A DNA stretch of 43,515 nucleotides from Treponema sp. GTDB taxonomy: Bacteria > Spirochaetota > Spirochaetia > Treponematales > Treponemataceae. The stretch covers positions 83,140-126,654 of the forward strand of contig JAAVAO010000044.1 in NCBI GenBank assembly GCA_014803985.1, written 5' to 3'. A program made the position numbers and the translations under genes. Each line of letters opens with the position of its first letter. Position 1 is the stretch's first letter. The notes under the pieces are model-generated. The model searched no databases and was not told where the DNA came from. It saw only the letters and a list, made by a program, of their open reading frames with translations. Below are positions 1-8,462 of this stretch, piece by piece.

Positions 1-428
1 TAAAACAGTCCGCCTTCAAAGCTGATGGCGAGCGCGAGGACGATTCCCAAAATCAGCAGGCGCAGTGGTTTTGAGCCGCCGCGTTCCGCCGTGCCGTCCG
101 CGCTTTTTCGGAACAGCATGAGGCGCACGCAAATCACTACGGTTAGGCTGCAAAGAAAGAAAACCATGTTCGGTAGGTATTGCGGCGAAGTCTGTCCGTG
201 CACCGCAAACTTAATGACGTGGAACGAAACTGCGGCAACGATTCCGCCTGTCCAGCCGAAGCACGAAGCCGCCACCGTGAACAGCGTGTCCATAAAAAGC
301 GGCAGTTTTAGCGTGATTGCCGCCGAACAAAAAAGCAGGTTCAGAACGCCTGCGGCAAGCCCGATTGCGCATTGTGCGGGAATGTTCCGCGTTTTCAAAG
401 AATCAAATTTCGTCGAATTCTCCTGCAC
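1..428 (-). CDS. S-component-like integral membrane protein, third tandem copy (partial, cut by window edge)
   Basis: This is the third of three tandem paralogues. It is not an obvious ORF because it has no ATG; the reading frame homologous to the two upstream copies begins at a GTG at 428-426, 11 nt after a 10-base G tract that is the only SD-like sequence. The start reads VQENSTKFDSLKTRN, matching MTKFDSLKTRN in the neighbour, and continues with the shared LKLPLFMDTLFTV motif and an SFEGGLF motif before the window ends. It is a multi-pass membrane protein. The LPLF(M/L)DT region recalls substrate-binding S components of ECF transporters, but no substrate can be inferred. One extra G (or two fewer) in the tract would fuse it in frame to the gene upstream. 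Confidence 0.75.
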   Translation of the reverse strand, partial: MQENSTKFDSLKTRNIPAQCAIGLAAGVLNLLFCSAAITLKLPLFMDTLFTVAASCFGWTGGIVAAVSFHVIKFAVHGQTSPQYLPNMVFFLCSLTVVICVRLMLFRKSADGTAERGGSKPLRLLILGIVLALAISFEGGLF

Positions 429-436
429 TTTCTGTT

Positions 437-1144
437 TTACCCCCCCCCCTTTTTTTTTTGTTCATCCATCATATCGTGCGCTGCGGAATTTTCGGCTAGA
501 TTTTCGCTCCGGCTTTTTTGTTGGAACAGCGTTTTTTTCAAAAGCGCGAAAATCCCATACCCGCCAAACACGGCGAGCGTTTTGTCCACGAGATTCACGG
601 GGATGCTTGCGAGCGGCGAGGCTACGAGCATCGGAATGTTTTTCGTCACGAACGTGTATATCAGGCTGCTCACCGCGCGGTTTCCTATAATATTTGCGCT
701 CACGCGGTTGCTTTGGACGAGCATAACATAGAACAGTCCGCCTTCCAAACTGATGATGAACGCGAAGACGATGCTCAAAAAAAGCATGTTAAACGGATTC
801 GCTCTGCCGTCGTTCAGCGGCTTTCGGAAAAGCACAATCCGCACTCCCGCCACTATGGTGAGGCTGCAAAAAAAGTAGAGCAGATTCGGAATGTCTTTCG
901 GGAAGGAATATCCGTTCGACAAAAATCCGATGATATGGCTTGCGACTGCGGCGATGATTCCACACGCCCAGCCGAAACACGATGCCGTCACCGTGAACAG
1001 CGTGTCCATAAAAAGCGGCAGTTTCAGCTCGATTGCCGCCGAACAAAAAAGCAGGTTCAAAAAGCCCGCGACAATTCCCGCCGCGCATTGCGCGAAAATG
1101 TTTCGCGTTTTCAAAGAATCAAATTTCGTCATATTCGCCTGCAT
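437..1144 (-). CDS. S-component-like integral membrane protein, second tandem copy
   Basis: A 235-residue hydrophobic protein with about five or six membrane segments. It shares MTKFDSLKTRN, LPLFMDTLFTVTASCFGW and SLEGGLF with its two neighbours, so the three arose by duplication. The family resembles ECF-transporter S components or small membrane sensor domains; I do not recognise a characterised member. The ATG at 1144 lies 8 nt after a G10 tract, ideal SD spacing, and it overlaps the end of the upstream copy by 16 nt. Its own 3' end runs through a second A10G10 tract (residues KKKGGG) and stops 8 nt before the GTG of the next copy. The C-terminus is therefore set by tract length: eleven G would read through into the next gene. 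Confidence 0.85.
   Translation of the reverse strand: MQANMTKFDSLKTRNIFAQCAAGIVAGFLNLLFCSAAIELKLPLFMDTLFTVTASCFGWACGIIAAVASHIIGFLSNGYSFPKDIPNLLYFFCSLTIVAGVRIVLFRKPLNDGRANPFNMLFLSIVFAFIISLEGGLFYVMLVQSNRVSANIIGNRAVSSLIYTFVTKNIPMLVASPLASIPVNLVDKTLAVFGGYGIFALLKKTLFQQKSRSENLAENSAAHDMMDEQKKKGGG
440..449. repeat. C10 homopolymer (G10 on coding strand) at the junction of membrane-protein copies 2 and 3
   Basis: Ten C followed directly by ten T on the plus strand. On the coding (minus) strand this is A10G10, encoding the terminal Lys-Lys-Lys-Gly-Gly-Gly of copy 2 before TAA. Such tracts are prone to slipped-strand length change. Confidence 0.9.
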
Positions 1145-1818
1145 TTTCTATACCCCCCCCCCATTCCACTATCAAACGCAAAGGAATTTTCATTCTTGCT
1201 TCCGCCACTGTTTTTTCGTCGAGCCGCCGCCTTCTGCAAGAGCGTGAAAATTCCGTAGCCGCCGAACACGGCAGCGGCTTTGTCCACGAGGTTCACGGGA
1301 AAGCGGGCGAGCGTCGCCGAAATGAGCATGGGAACGTTCTGCGTCACGAATGTGTATATCAGTATGTTGACCGCCTGATTTCCGATATTGTATTTCGTGA
1401 GACTGATGAGTGCGTAGTAGAACAGCCCGCCCTCAAGACTGATGACGAGCGCGAGGACGATTGCAAGGATCAGCAGGCGCAACAGTTTTGAGCCGCCGCG
1501 CTCCATTGTGTCCAGCGCGTTTTTTCGGAACAGCATGAGGCGCACGCACACAACCATAGTCAGGCTGCAAAAAAAGAACGTGAGGTTCTGCAACATGAAT
1601 CCGTGCACCACAAATGAAAGGGCGTGGAGCGAGACTGCGGCGACGATTCCGCTCGCCCACCCGAAGCACGATGCCGTCACCGTGAACAGCGTGTCCATGA
1701 AAAGCGGCACGTGCAATTTGATTGCCAGCAAAGAAAGCGCAATGTTCAGGAAGCCCGCCACAATCCCTGCCACGCATTGTATGAGAAAACCGCGAAGGTT
1801 GAGAAAATTATTCTTCAT
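1129..1818 (-). CDS. S-component-like integral membrane protein, first tandem copy
   Basis: A 229-residue polytopic membrane protein, the first of three paralogues after the histidine kinase gene. It has the family motifs HVPLFMDTLFTVTASCFGW and ISLEGGLF. The ATG at 1818 lies inside the last codons of the kinase gene (11-nt overlap), 12 nt after a G10 tract, so translational coupling is likely. The last residues (GMGGGYRKCRRI) come from a second G10 tract and read into the next gene. With 11 G the protein would end 3 nt before the next ATG; with 9 G it would end inside the next gene. Function unknown; the tie to the kinase suggests a signalling or envelope-stress role. Confidence 0.85.
   Translation of the reverse strand: MKNNFLNLRGFLIQCVAGIVAGFLNIALSLLAIKLHVPLFMDTLFTVTASCFGWASGIVAAVSLHALSFVVHGFMLQNLTFFFCSLTMVVCVRLMLFRKNALDTMERGGSKLLRLLILAIVLALVISLEGGLFYYALISLTKYNIGNQAVNILIYTFVTQNVPMLISATLARFPVNLVDKAAAVFGGYGIFTLLQKAAARRKNSGGSKNENSFAFDSGMGGGYRKCRRI
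1153..1162. repeat. C10 homopolymer (G10 on coding strand) at the junction of membrane-protein copies 1 and 2
   Basis: Preceded by TA on the plus strand, like the other tracts in the window. It encodes the Met-Gly-Gly-Gly near the C-terminus of copy 1 and sits 8 nt before the ATG of copy 2, so it may act as its Shine-Dalgarno sequence. Confidence 0.9.
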
Positions 1819-3076
1819 TATTATCGTCTACCCCCCCCCCATTCCGTGTTTCACGGATCGGAATTTCCAACTTGACTTCCGTGCCGCCCTCTTCGCTCGA
1901 ATTGATGGACAGCACCGCACCGACAAGTTCCGCGCGACTTTTCATGCCAGAAATGCCAAACGTCCGCCGCGCTTTCGCAGTGCCTGGCAAAAAGCCCGCC
2001 CCGTCGTCCGTCACAAAAAGCGAGACTTTTTCGTCTGTCGCGTTGACGATGAGCGAGCATTCCGAAGGGTGCGCGTGTTTGGCGGCGTTCTGCAACGCTT
2101 CCTGCACGATGCGATAGACATGCAGTTTTTTGTCGGCGTTCAGCGCGGAAAGCCGTTCCGCCGCGCCATTGTCGATATGCCGCTTGCACGGAATGCCGGT
2201 GAGCCTGCGCTGGTTCGTGCAGAGCGTTTCCAGCGCGTCCGAAAAATTGCCGTCAAGTTCCGGGGGCGCGAGATCCGCAATGGTCGCATACATGCTGTTC
2301 AAACTTTGCTGGCACAACATCGAGATTTTCTTCGTCAGCTCAGAGACTTCCTTCGGCACTCCAGTTTGGTTGCCAAGCTGCTTGGAAAAAAGCGCGGTCG
2401 CGCGGATGTCCTGCGCCACCGTGTCGTGCAGTTCGCGGTACATCCTGTTGCGCTCATTTTCCTGAATGCTAACAATCGTCTGTCCGTCCTTCATTTTCTG
2501 CTTGAGTTCCGCCACGGTTTTCTGCCGAAGTCCGTATGCGATGATCGCCACGCCGATTAACGCCGCCACTGCCGAAAAGATGATGACGAGCAGCGAGTAC
2601 ATGGTGTTTGTCGTCATGGCGGCTTCGGTGTCGTACCGCGCCACCATGACGATCAAAGACTGGAGCTCGGAAAACGACTGCTCCGCCTGCGAAAAGTCTC
2701 CGCCGGAAAACTGCCGCCGGTATGTTTCCGCCGTGTCGCGCAGATTTTTCACCGCGCCGTAGAGTTCGCCCTTCGTGTTCAAATGTTTTTCTGCGGCAGA
2801 ATCCTGCCATGCATGACTGGTCGCCATTCTCTGCGGATTGTCCCGCTGGCTGTCTATGTATTTGAACCACTCACTTTGCATGAGCACGTTCAAGTCTGAG
2901 ACCAATTCGCCGAGAGCCGCCGCATATTCATCGCCGTCAAAGTCCTCGCCATCCGTCCGCCGCGCCACCTCCGCGAATTCGTCCCACGCGTCATACAGCA
3001 ACAGCAACGGCGCGGCGCAGAACACGCACAACGGAATGAGAAAGAAGATTGCAGTGGCGGCAAACGTTTTTTTCAT
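1808..3076 (-). CDS. Two-component sensor histidine kinase, NarX/LiaS type (HisKA_3 + HATPase_c)
   Basis: A membrane sensor kinase of about 422 residues. From the start chosen at 3076, an N-terminal membrane segment (about residues 6-28) and a second one (about 160-181) flank an extracytoplasmic domain of about 130 residues. The dimerisation/phosphoacceptor motif RELHDTVAQD follows, with His about 217, typical of HisKA_3. The ATPase domain shows an N box (EALQNAAKHA) and G boxes (DDGAGF, GISGMKSR). There is no obvious HAMP domain. The longer frame to 3178 was rejected because its extra 34 residues are Pro/Asn-rich and precede a clear membrane anchor. No response regulator is in the window; it may lie past the left edge. 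A TATACT box lies 8 nt upstream of the ATG and there is no SD, so the transcript may be leaderless. Confidence 0.88.
   Translation of the reverse strand: MKKTFAATAIFFLIPLCVFCAAPLLLLYDAWDEFAEVARRTDGEDFDGDEYAAALGELVSDLNVLMQSEWFKYIDSQRDNPQRMATSHAWQDSAAEKHLNTKGELYGAVKNLRDTAETYRRQFSGGDFSQAEQSFSELQSLIVMVARYDTEAAMTTNTMYSLLVIIFSAVAALIGVAIIAYGLRQKTVAELKQKMKDGQTIVSIQENERNRMYRELHDTVAQDIRATALFSKQLGNQTGVPKEVSELTKKISMLCQQSLNSMYATIADLAPPELDGNFSDALETLCTNQRRLTGIPCKRHIDNGAAERLSALNADKKLHVYRIVQEALQNAAKHAHPSECSLIVNATDEKVSLFVTDDGAGFLPGTAKARRTFGISGMKSRAELVGAVLSINSSEEGGTEVKLEIPIRETRNGGGVDDNNEE
1831..1840. repeat. C10 homopolymer (G10 on coding strand) at the kinase/membrane-protein junction
   Basis: Encodes Gly-Gly-Gly-Val near the C-terminus of the histidine kinase. 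Changing the length to 9 or 11 would end the kinase at TAG 1830-1828 or TAA 1823-1821 instead of TAA 1810-1808, which changes its spacing to the next ATG at 1818. Confidence 0.9.
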
Positions 3077-3084
3077 GCGGAGAC

Positions 3085-3090
3085 AGTATA
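3085..3090 (-). promoter_or_regulatory. Candidate -10 box of the kinase operon
   Basis: TATACT on the minus strand, ending 8 nt before the ATG at 3076. The -35 region at 17 bp (TCCCAC) is poor. The geometry matches the better promoters before the DUF4143, hisC and tatD genes. Confidence 0.4.
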
Positions 3091-3138
3091 GCACATTTTC
3101 GGGGAATGTGGGAGGGGTCGTGGGCAAAGGTGGATTCG

Positions 3139-3211
3139 TTAGGCAATTTTGCTGATTTTTCATTCGGTAGTTTGGCAAGTTTTCGTTAGGTGATTTGACA
3201 GAAATCCTCGA
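3139..3211. repeat. Degenerate copies of the 23-bp repeat
   Basis: About three decayed units resembling the tandem array at 9757-10078, recognisable by TTTGGCAAGTTTTCGTTAGG-like sequence. They have the same orientation and, as in the array, lie just upstream of a minus-strand gene. Confidence 0.55.
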
Positions 3212-3328
3212 AAAAAACGCAAAACCGTGCGTAAATTACTCACTACAAAAAAAATAAAATACTATATAATTCGTACCATAAGATAACTCAAGGTTTAAAA
3301 CAGGATCGACAAATTATATCGAAAAAAA

Positions 3329-5251
3329 ATGAGTGGGTACATTTGGTTTATGAATTTATTTTTTGGGCGAAACAGATTTATATTTTCTTTTGCTGTACTC
3401 ATTTTGGCAGAAATGCAGTTGCTCCATACGCAAGAAAGCGTGTACGCCGATCGGATTGTTAAAATCGCCTCCCCTGTCAACACCATTTGCTGGAATCATA
3501 ACGGAAATTGGTTTGCAATCGGCGAAGAGAATACTGTTGTCATCCGCGATGCCCAAACGAGCAGCATTTTATATGAACTTTCACTTCCGCAAGTTATGAA
3601 ACTTCAATTTTCACACGAAAACAGAAAGGATACATCTTCTGGCAGCGACATACTCCTTGGTGTTTCGCCTAAATGCATCGCTCTCTGGGATTTGTCGCAA
3701 AATCCTGGTACAGAAGCCCGCAGTGACTTCAACAAGGTTGTTCCATCCGATGAGGAAAACTATAAAACAACTATGCGATATACGCCTACAGAAATCAATC
3801 TTATTCAACTTGATGGAGCAAACTATATAGCAACGGCGGCGATCAGCAAAAACAGCAACTACATTGCCGCTGCAGCAAACGATGGGGCAATCACTGTGTA
3901 CCCCAAATCACGCGATCAAAAGGCACGTGATAAAAAGGAATTTATTTCACAATGGCCAGAAGGACGACGGGTGCGCGCTCTTTCGTTCAGTCCAGATAAT
4001 TCGCGGATCTCTTCAATTTCGGACGGCTCAACTATCCGTATCTGGAACACAGAGGGTGGCAGTTTTGTCAAAAAACTGGACGTACCTGGTGGGTTGCCCA
4101 TTTCCGCCGTCTTTTCATCAGATTCAAACCATATTTTCGTTAGCACGAGTAGAAACGTTATTTCGCTCATGGACTTTGACGGCAAGATTATCAGTAATAC
4201 GAACGTCAAACCCTTGCGCCAATTCATGGTTTCATCGGACGACAATACGCTTATCACCCTTACCGAAGATGATATGTTTGAATTTTACGATGTGGACACT
4301 GGCAAACTGCGAGGTCATATTCCATCCTTCAGTAATTCCCCGCTCAAGAGTTTTGCCTTCAATTCCGACTACACGCAACTACTTACTGGACACGAAGACG
4401 GATCGGTGTACAAACTGAATGTAACTGATAACCTTCTAAAACGAGGTGAAGACACTGAAACAGCGAACGTTGACAAATCGCCAGTGAAACATGAAAACAC
4501 CAAATACAATCCGCCTGAAAGCACACCAAAAGAAACAGACAGCGGCACGGACAACAACAACGCAAATGGACAAAGAGACGCAGACGGCAATTCCGAAAGT
4601 CCAATGCCTGAAAATACCAATAACGCCAGTGAAGAAGGCGACGCGAGTAATCCTTCTGTATCACAGAATCCGCAGTCAAGAACAACACCCTTTTTTGTTC
4701 CCTTTGATTTTCAGTCCGCATTGCGGGAGCGGTTCTCGGCGTTCAATGTCGGTGCGTCCGCGATTATGCTTGACAAAAAGAGCACGTATTACCAGTTTGG
4801 TACGGTGGTGGAATTCGACTGGTACACAACGTTGTTTACCGCGCCGGTCTACGAGGGACTTGGCGCACGGTTTGCGATGGCATTTCCCGCAGACAACTTC
4901 CCCGTGACGTACAAGACACTTGATGGAAACAAGCGCATTGATCCGCCGTATCTTTTTTTCGGAGAAGTGTTCGTGCCAGTCGGCGTTGAAGTGCCGGTCA
5001 GCACGTTCGTGAGTCTTTTTTCCGAACTGGCGTTTGAAGCGAAAGTCAACTGGCTGATGAATCCGGGAGTCACGTCGTCAAAACAGGGATTCTCGCTCGG
5101 CGGCAAGATTCGGACGGGAATCATCATCAGCAAGATTGCCATCATACTGGGCGCGGAATACGACAGTATGTGGGGATTTATCCCTGAAATTTCGATTACA
5201 GCGAATTTCAAGTTGAGAAACAAAAATAAAGACAAAGAGGGTAAAAAATGA
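3329..5251 (+). CDS. Exported WD40-repeat protein with C-terminal beta-barrel-like domain
   Basis: A 640-residue protein with a hydrophobic N-terminal export signal. Residues about 45-375 carry WD40-type blades, for example ALWDLSQNP, ALSFSPDNSRISSISDGSTIRIWNT and FNSDYTQLLTGHEDGSVYKL. A Thr/Asn/Glu/Ser-rich linker spans about 378-450. The last 185 residues alternate hydrophobic and polar residues with many aromatics (FPVTYKTL, GLGARFAMAFP), like treponemal outer-membrane barrels. The likely role is a surface or periplasmic scaffold. The start is uncertain: the first ATG has no SD, and a second in-frame ATG at 3350 is also possible. A TATAAT lies at 3265-3270. The stop overlaps the next gene by 4 bases (ATGA), so the two are coupled. 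Base composition shifts at the linker, which suggests a domain fusion. Confidence 0.8.
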   Translation: MSGYIWFMNLFFGRNRFIFSFAVLILAEMQLLHTQESVYADRIVKIASPVNTICWNHNGNWFAIGEENTVVIRDAQTSSILYELSLPQVMKLQFSHENRKDTSSGSDILLGVSPKCIALWDLSQNPGTEARSDFNKVVPSDEENYKTTMRYTPTEINLIQLDGANYIATAAISKNSNYIAAAANDGAITVYPKSRDQKARDKKEFISQWPEGRRVRALSFSPDNSRISSISDGSTIRIWNTEGGSFVKKLDVPGGLPISAVFSSDSNHIFVSTSRNVISLMDFDGKIISNTNVKPLRQFMVSSDDNTLITLTEDDMFEFYDVDTGKLRGHIPSFSNSPLKSFAFNSDYTQLLTGHEDGSVYKLNVTDNLLKRGEDTETANVDKSPVKHENTKYNPPESTPKETDSGTDNNNANGQRDADGNSESPMPENTNNASEEGDASNPSVSQNPQSRTTPFFVPFDFQSALRERFSAFNVGASAIMLDKKSTYYQFGTVVEFDWYTTLFTAPVYEGLGARFAMAFPADNFPVTYKTLDGNKRIDPPYLFFGEVFVPVGVEVPVSTFVSLFSELAFEAKVNWLMNPGVTSSKQGFSLGGKIRTGIIISKIAIILGAEYDSMWGFIPEISITANFKLRNKNKDKEGKK

Positions 5252-5760
5252 GCATAAAATTGAAAATCTCTTTTATCGCCTTCCTTTGCATTGTTTTGTT
5301 CTGCTCGTGCAGCACAAAGGAAGAACTTTTTGAAAGCTACAACAGTTGCTTTGTGCCGATTTCAAGCGGATATGCATCATTCACGCTCACGCCCGACACA
5401 CAGGATCAAATGCTTCGCGACGCGTATGAAATCTCGCTTTCGGACGACATACCGAGCATAACGCTCGCGCTTTCCTGCCCTGTGGAATGCGATTCCTACG
5501 ACTGGAAAATCACGGGCGCACAAACAACCGATACCGCCGCTCTTTCGGACACGACGAACGGCGCATACAAATGGGGTACGCAAGATATCGCCGTGTACAT
5601 CACCAAGTCGGACGGCTGCATTTTTTACCGTGATGCCAAAGAGTCCGGGCAGCCCTGCTATTACCGCATCCACCTTGCGGTGAAAGTGGGCGACCAAGAT
5701 TTTTATGACAGCGCGTTGCTTGCCGTCCGAATCGGGTCGGAGGAAGGAGGGGCTGAATAG
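5248..5760 (+). CDS. Small lipoprotein, unknown function
   Basis: A 170-residue protein whose N-terminus is a lipoprotein signal: a hydrophobic stretch followed by LFCSCS, with Cys21 (or Cys19) as the likely lipidated residue. Spirochaetal lipoboxes are looser than those of E. coli. The ATG overlaps the stop of the WD40/barrel gene (ATGA) and has GAGGG as SD, so the two are probably made together and may form one envelope complex. No domain is recognised in the mature part. Confidence 0.8.
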   Translation: MSIKLKISFIAFLCIVLFCSCSTKEELFESYNSCFVPISSGYASFTLTPDTQDQMLRDAYEISLSDDIPSITLALSCPVECDSYDWKITGAQTTDTAALSDTTNGAYKWGTQDIAVYITKSDGCIFYRDAKESGQPCYYRIHLAVKVGDQDFYDSALLAVRIGSEEGGAE

Positions 5761-5825
5761 CAGACGAAATGATGTTGCCACTTGCAACGAACGGGTGCGA
5801 AAAAGACGCACGGATTTTTGGAAAT

Positions 5826-5847
5826 AAAACATCGAAAAGATGTTTTT
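5826..5847 (+). terminator. Weak hairpin between the two lipoprotein genes
   Basis: AAAACATC-gaaaa-GATGTTTT with a short T run, 34 nt before the next ATG. It is AT-rich, so it could cause partial termination or separate two transcripts. Confidence 0.4.
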
Positions 5848-5880
5848 CATAAAAAAGAAAATTATTTTTAGGAGGTTCTT

Positions 5881-7872
5881 ATGAACTTGAAAAGACTGCG
5901 CGGCATTGCGACCGTCGCACTCATCACGATTGCCGCCGCGCTTTTTGCCGGCTGCTCAAACTCAATGGCGGGAAGCGTTGACGGTAACTACCAAATGGCA
6001 ACGCTCTCCCTTTCTGCAACGGGGATTCCGAACGACTACGCAGAACAGTTCGAGAAGTCCTATCCAACTGCGGCAAAGGCTGCATCGCGTTCTATCACGC
6101 CAAACAAGCCATTTTCACCGGACGCTGCCGCGAACCCAGACGGCACTACGCTGACATTCTACTTGACGGGAACGAGCGAAACGGGAAAGAAGCTTGACGG
6201 CACTGACGCTATCGAAGTCAAACTTGCATTGAAAGCCGGAAGCACGAATGTGTATGAAATGACTGCTGCCGATGGCACTGCTGTCACGCTTCCTTCTATG
6301 TCATGGAATTTGGTGCTCACGGCGTACACGGACGGCTCGGCAAAAACTGAACCTGTACTCCAAGGCTTCTGCTCGGTTGACTTGCGCAACGGAAGCGGCA
6401 CGGCATCATTCAAACTTTCTCCCGAAAATCTTACTACGCCGGGCAGTGTAAAGATTACGGGAGAATTCCCGACGTATGACAATGTGGCTTCATATACCAT
6501 GGGCATTTACAAAAAGACTTCTGCCAGTGAGCTAATCAAAGCGACTGCCCTTGTGTCCAAAACTGTTGCCGCCAACACGACTACTGAAACATTTGAATAC
6601 GAATGCAACTCTGTTCCTCCGGGAAACTACTTGTACAAAATGATTTTCCAAAATAGCGACAAGGTAATCACTGGCTCGTTCATCGACACGCTCATCGTTG
6701 ACGCGGGAAACCCGCTTGAGCGCGACCTAGACACGATTGACGTGGTGAACAAAAAGCCGGGCAAGCCGACAAATTTTACCGCGAGCCTTGAGGAAGGCTC
6801 TGAAAACGCCGACGGCACCTACCGCGTAAAACTCAGCTGGGAAAGTGGCAAGGGCGAAACGAACTTTGAGGTCGAACTGACGGAATATAAAGATGACGGA
6901 TCGACCCCAGCTACGGGCTATCCGAAAATTTACGGCATGTCATCTATGGATAAAGACGCTGATGGAGACCCAATAGATCATGTTATTGACTTTCAAGGCT
7001 CGGACGTTTGGGCAGGCAAAGGCGGCGCAATGACCTACGGAGACACCGAAGCGTTTTTCAAGTTGAAACTCGGTGTTTTGTATGACGTGCGCATCCGCGC
7101 CCGCAACTACGTGGGAACTTCATCAGAAAGTGCCACTGAAACTTGGACAGCACGCTCTGCCGCTGACACGACTGACACCGAATTCGAAGGATACGCGGAC
7201 GATAAAAAAATCAACCGCTTTAAAATCGAGTACAACCTGAACGGCGGAATACTCTCATATTATAATGGCGCAGCGCATGAAGACAAGACAGTGAATTTCA
7301 CCGAATACAAAACTTGGGAAGGCACTAATTTGCCGCTTATTACAATGGGAACAGGTGCTACTGATCACAAACTCATAAAAGGCACGAGTCCGTTTGCTGC
7401 CTGGCTGGACAGTACAAACACATCGGTAACAGATGCAACGAGTCATAAAAATCTTTCGGTAACGGCAAGCTTCGGTTCTTCTGTGACAGGCTCTGCCAGT
7501 ATGGGAGAGGCAAAAAAAGACGTTGCACTGGGCGACATCAAGGTAAAATACACCACGGCATCAGCTGACCAATCGGTAACTCTGTCTCCAAATGGAACGT
7601 ATACAATTCCGAAGAAATATGGTTCGCCGAGTGTTGCTACGAAACTTACCATTCAGTTGGCTCCGTCCGACGCAACGTATGAATATAAGAACATTCAATT
7701 TGAGTTGTCATACAACGGTACGCAGACCTTCCTTCCGTTTGATACTAGTACGACCAATCAATGTACGCTCTCGCTTGACGACTATGTGGCAGGAAAAATC
7801 CAAGTCCGCGTCATAGCAGACACAGAGAATGCCACAAGCATGAGCCAGACGCTCACGTTCGACTTGCAATAG
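5881..7872 (+). CDS. Large surface lipoprotein with fibronectin-III-like and InlB-B-like segments
   Basis: A 663-residue protein. It has an excellent SD (AGGAGG, 6 nt before the ATG) and a lipoprotein signal ending in ALFAGC (Cys25). Residues about 287-425 look like a fibronectin-III domain (GKPTNFTASLEEG, YRVKLSWESG, FEVELTEY, YDVRIRARNYVG). Around 446-465 RFKIEYNLNGGILSYYNG resembles the InlB B-repeat/Flg_new family found in many bacterial surface adhesins. The rest is beta-rich and Thr/Ser-rich with no clear domain. It is most likely an outer-membrane surface lipoprotein for adhesion or matrix binding. It follows another lipoprotein gene and is closed by a strong terminator. Confidence 0.85.
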   Translation: MNLKRLRGIATVALITIAAALFAGCSNSMAGSVDGNYQMATLSLSATGIPNDYAEQFEKSYPTAAKAASRSITPNKPFSPDAAANPDGTTLTFYLTGTSETGKKLDGTDAIEVKLALKAGSTNVYEMTAADGTAVTLPSMSWNLVLTAYTDGSAKTEPVLQGFCSVDLRNGSGTASFKLSPENLTTPGSVKITGEFPTYDNVASYTMGIYKKTSASELIKATALVSKTVAANTTTETFEYECNSVPPGNYLYKMIFQNSDKVITGSFIDTLIVDAGNPLERDLDTIDVVNKKPGKPTNFTASLEEGSENADGTYRVKLSWESGKGETNFEVELTEYKDDGSTPATGYPKIYGMSSMDKDADGDPIDHVIDFQGSDVWAGKGGAMTYGDTEAFFKLKLGVLYDVRIRARNYVGTSSESATETWTARSAADTTDTEFEGYADDKKINRFKIEYNLNGGILSYYNGAAHEDKTVNFTEYKTWEGTNLPLITMGTGATDHKLIKGTSPFAAWLDSTNTSVTDATSHKNLSVTASFGSSVTGSASMGEAKKDVALGDIKVKYTTASADQSVTLSPNGTYTIPKKYGSPSVATKLTIQLAPSDATYEYKNIQFELSYNGTQTFLPFDTSTTNQCTLSLDDYVAGKIQVRVIADTENATSMSQTLTFDLQ

Positions 7873-7915
7873 CACCCCTTAAAATGCGCTGCCAGTAAAG
7901 ACAACACATTTTTTT

Positions 7916-7958
7916 GCCGTGGAAGCAGGACATTGTTCTGTTTCCACGGCGTTTTTTT
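7916..7958 (+). terminator. Rho-independent terminator after the lipoprotein gene
   Basis: A 9-bp stem GCCGTGGAA/TTCCACGGC, extended inside by CAG/CTG, followed by a run of seven T. Confidence 0.88.
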
Positions 7959-8462
7959 GCGGTGGTCTCAGATAGCAGTTTGCCAGCCGTTGTGGACGAA
8001 TTCCTGACGGTTTCTAGCATCTCCGCAGTCCAAACTTTCGTTTCCCATGCCACTGTTTTGAAAAATCTTTTATGCGTCCTAAAATCGAAGAATGCCGTCA
8101 CAAAGATTTTTCCTGTCGCTACCTGCTTCGGCATCTCTGTTAGTTCCACTATTTTTGCTTACGAACTGTTTCCCGGCTGTTTTCGGCATCTGCCCACTCT
8201 GTCTCCTGCTTTATCCCTGCCATACGGGGGCGTTACGGGGGCTAGCCCCCGTAGAAGGGGTAGCGGACAAGGCGACAAAGCGGAAAAAGTGACACTGCGT
8301 GCAGTGGCATTTTTGGAGCGACTCGACTTGGAAGCGAGGGGAAGGCTTTCCCCCCTTTTTAATTACTAATGATCACGATTTTATCGCTTATTTCATATTT
8401 TTAGAAAAAAGGAAGGTTCAATTTGATTTGCTACAAACAAAAACTGCCCTCCCCTAAAAACC
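7959..8462. other. 500-bp gene-free stretch with several hairpins
   Basis: No ORF here looks coding. It holds a perfect 18-bp palindrome at 8235-8252 (ACGGGGGCT/AGCCCCCGT), a CACTGC-gt-GCAGTG hairpin at 8293-8306, and GGGGAA-ggct-TTCCCC followed by CC and five T at 8338-8360, which could act as a terminator. The last 100 bp is AT-rich and plain. Confidence 0.6.

Noticed and set aside
25..1491. Long plus-strand ORFs over the kinase and membrane-protein genes
   Set aside because: Antisense shadows in GC-rich DNA, with low-complexity Arg/Pro/His-rich translations and no family pattern.
3077..3178. 34-residue N-terminal extension of the histidine kinase
   Set aside because: Pro/Asn-rich with no SD; the internal ATG directly precedes the membrane anchor.
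7914..8369. 151-codon ORF after the large lipoprotein gene
   Set aside because: It begins inside a terminator, has no SD and crosses several hairpins; no recognisable sequence.
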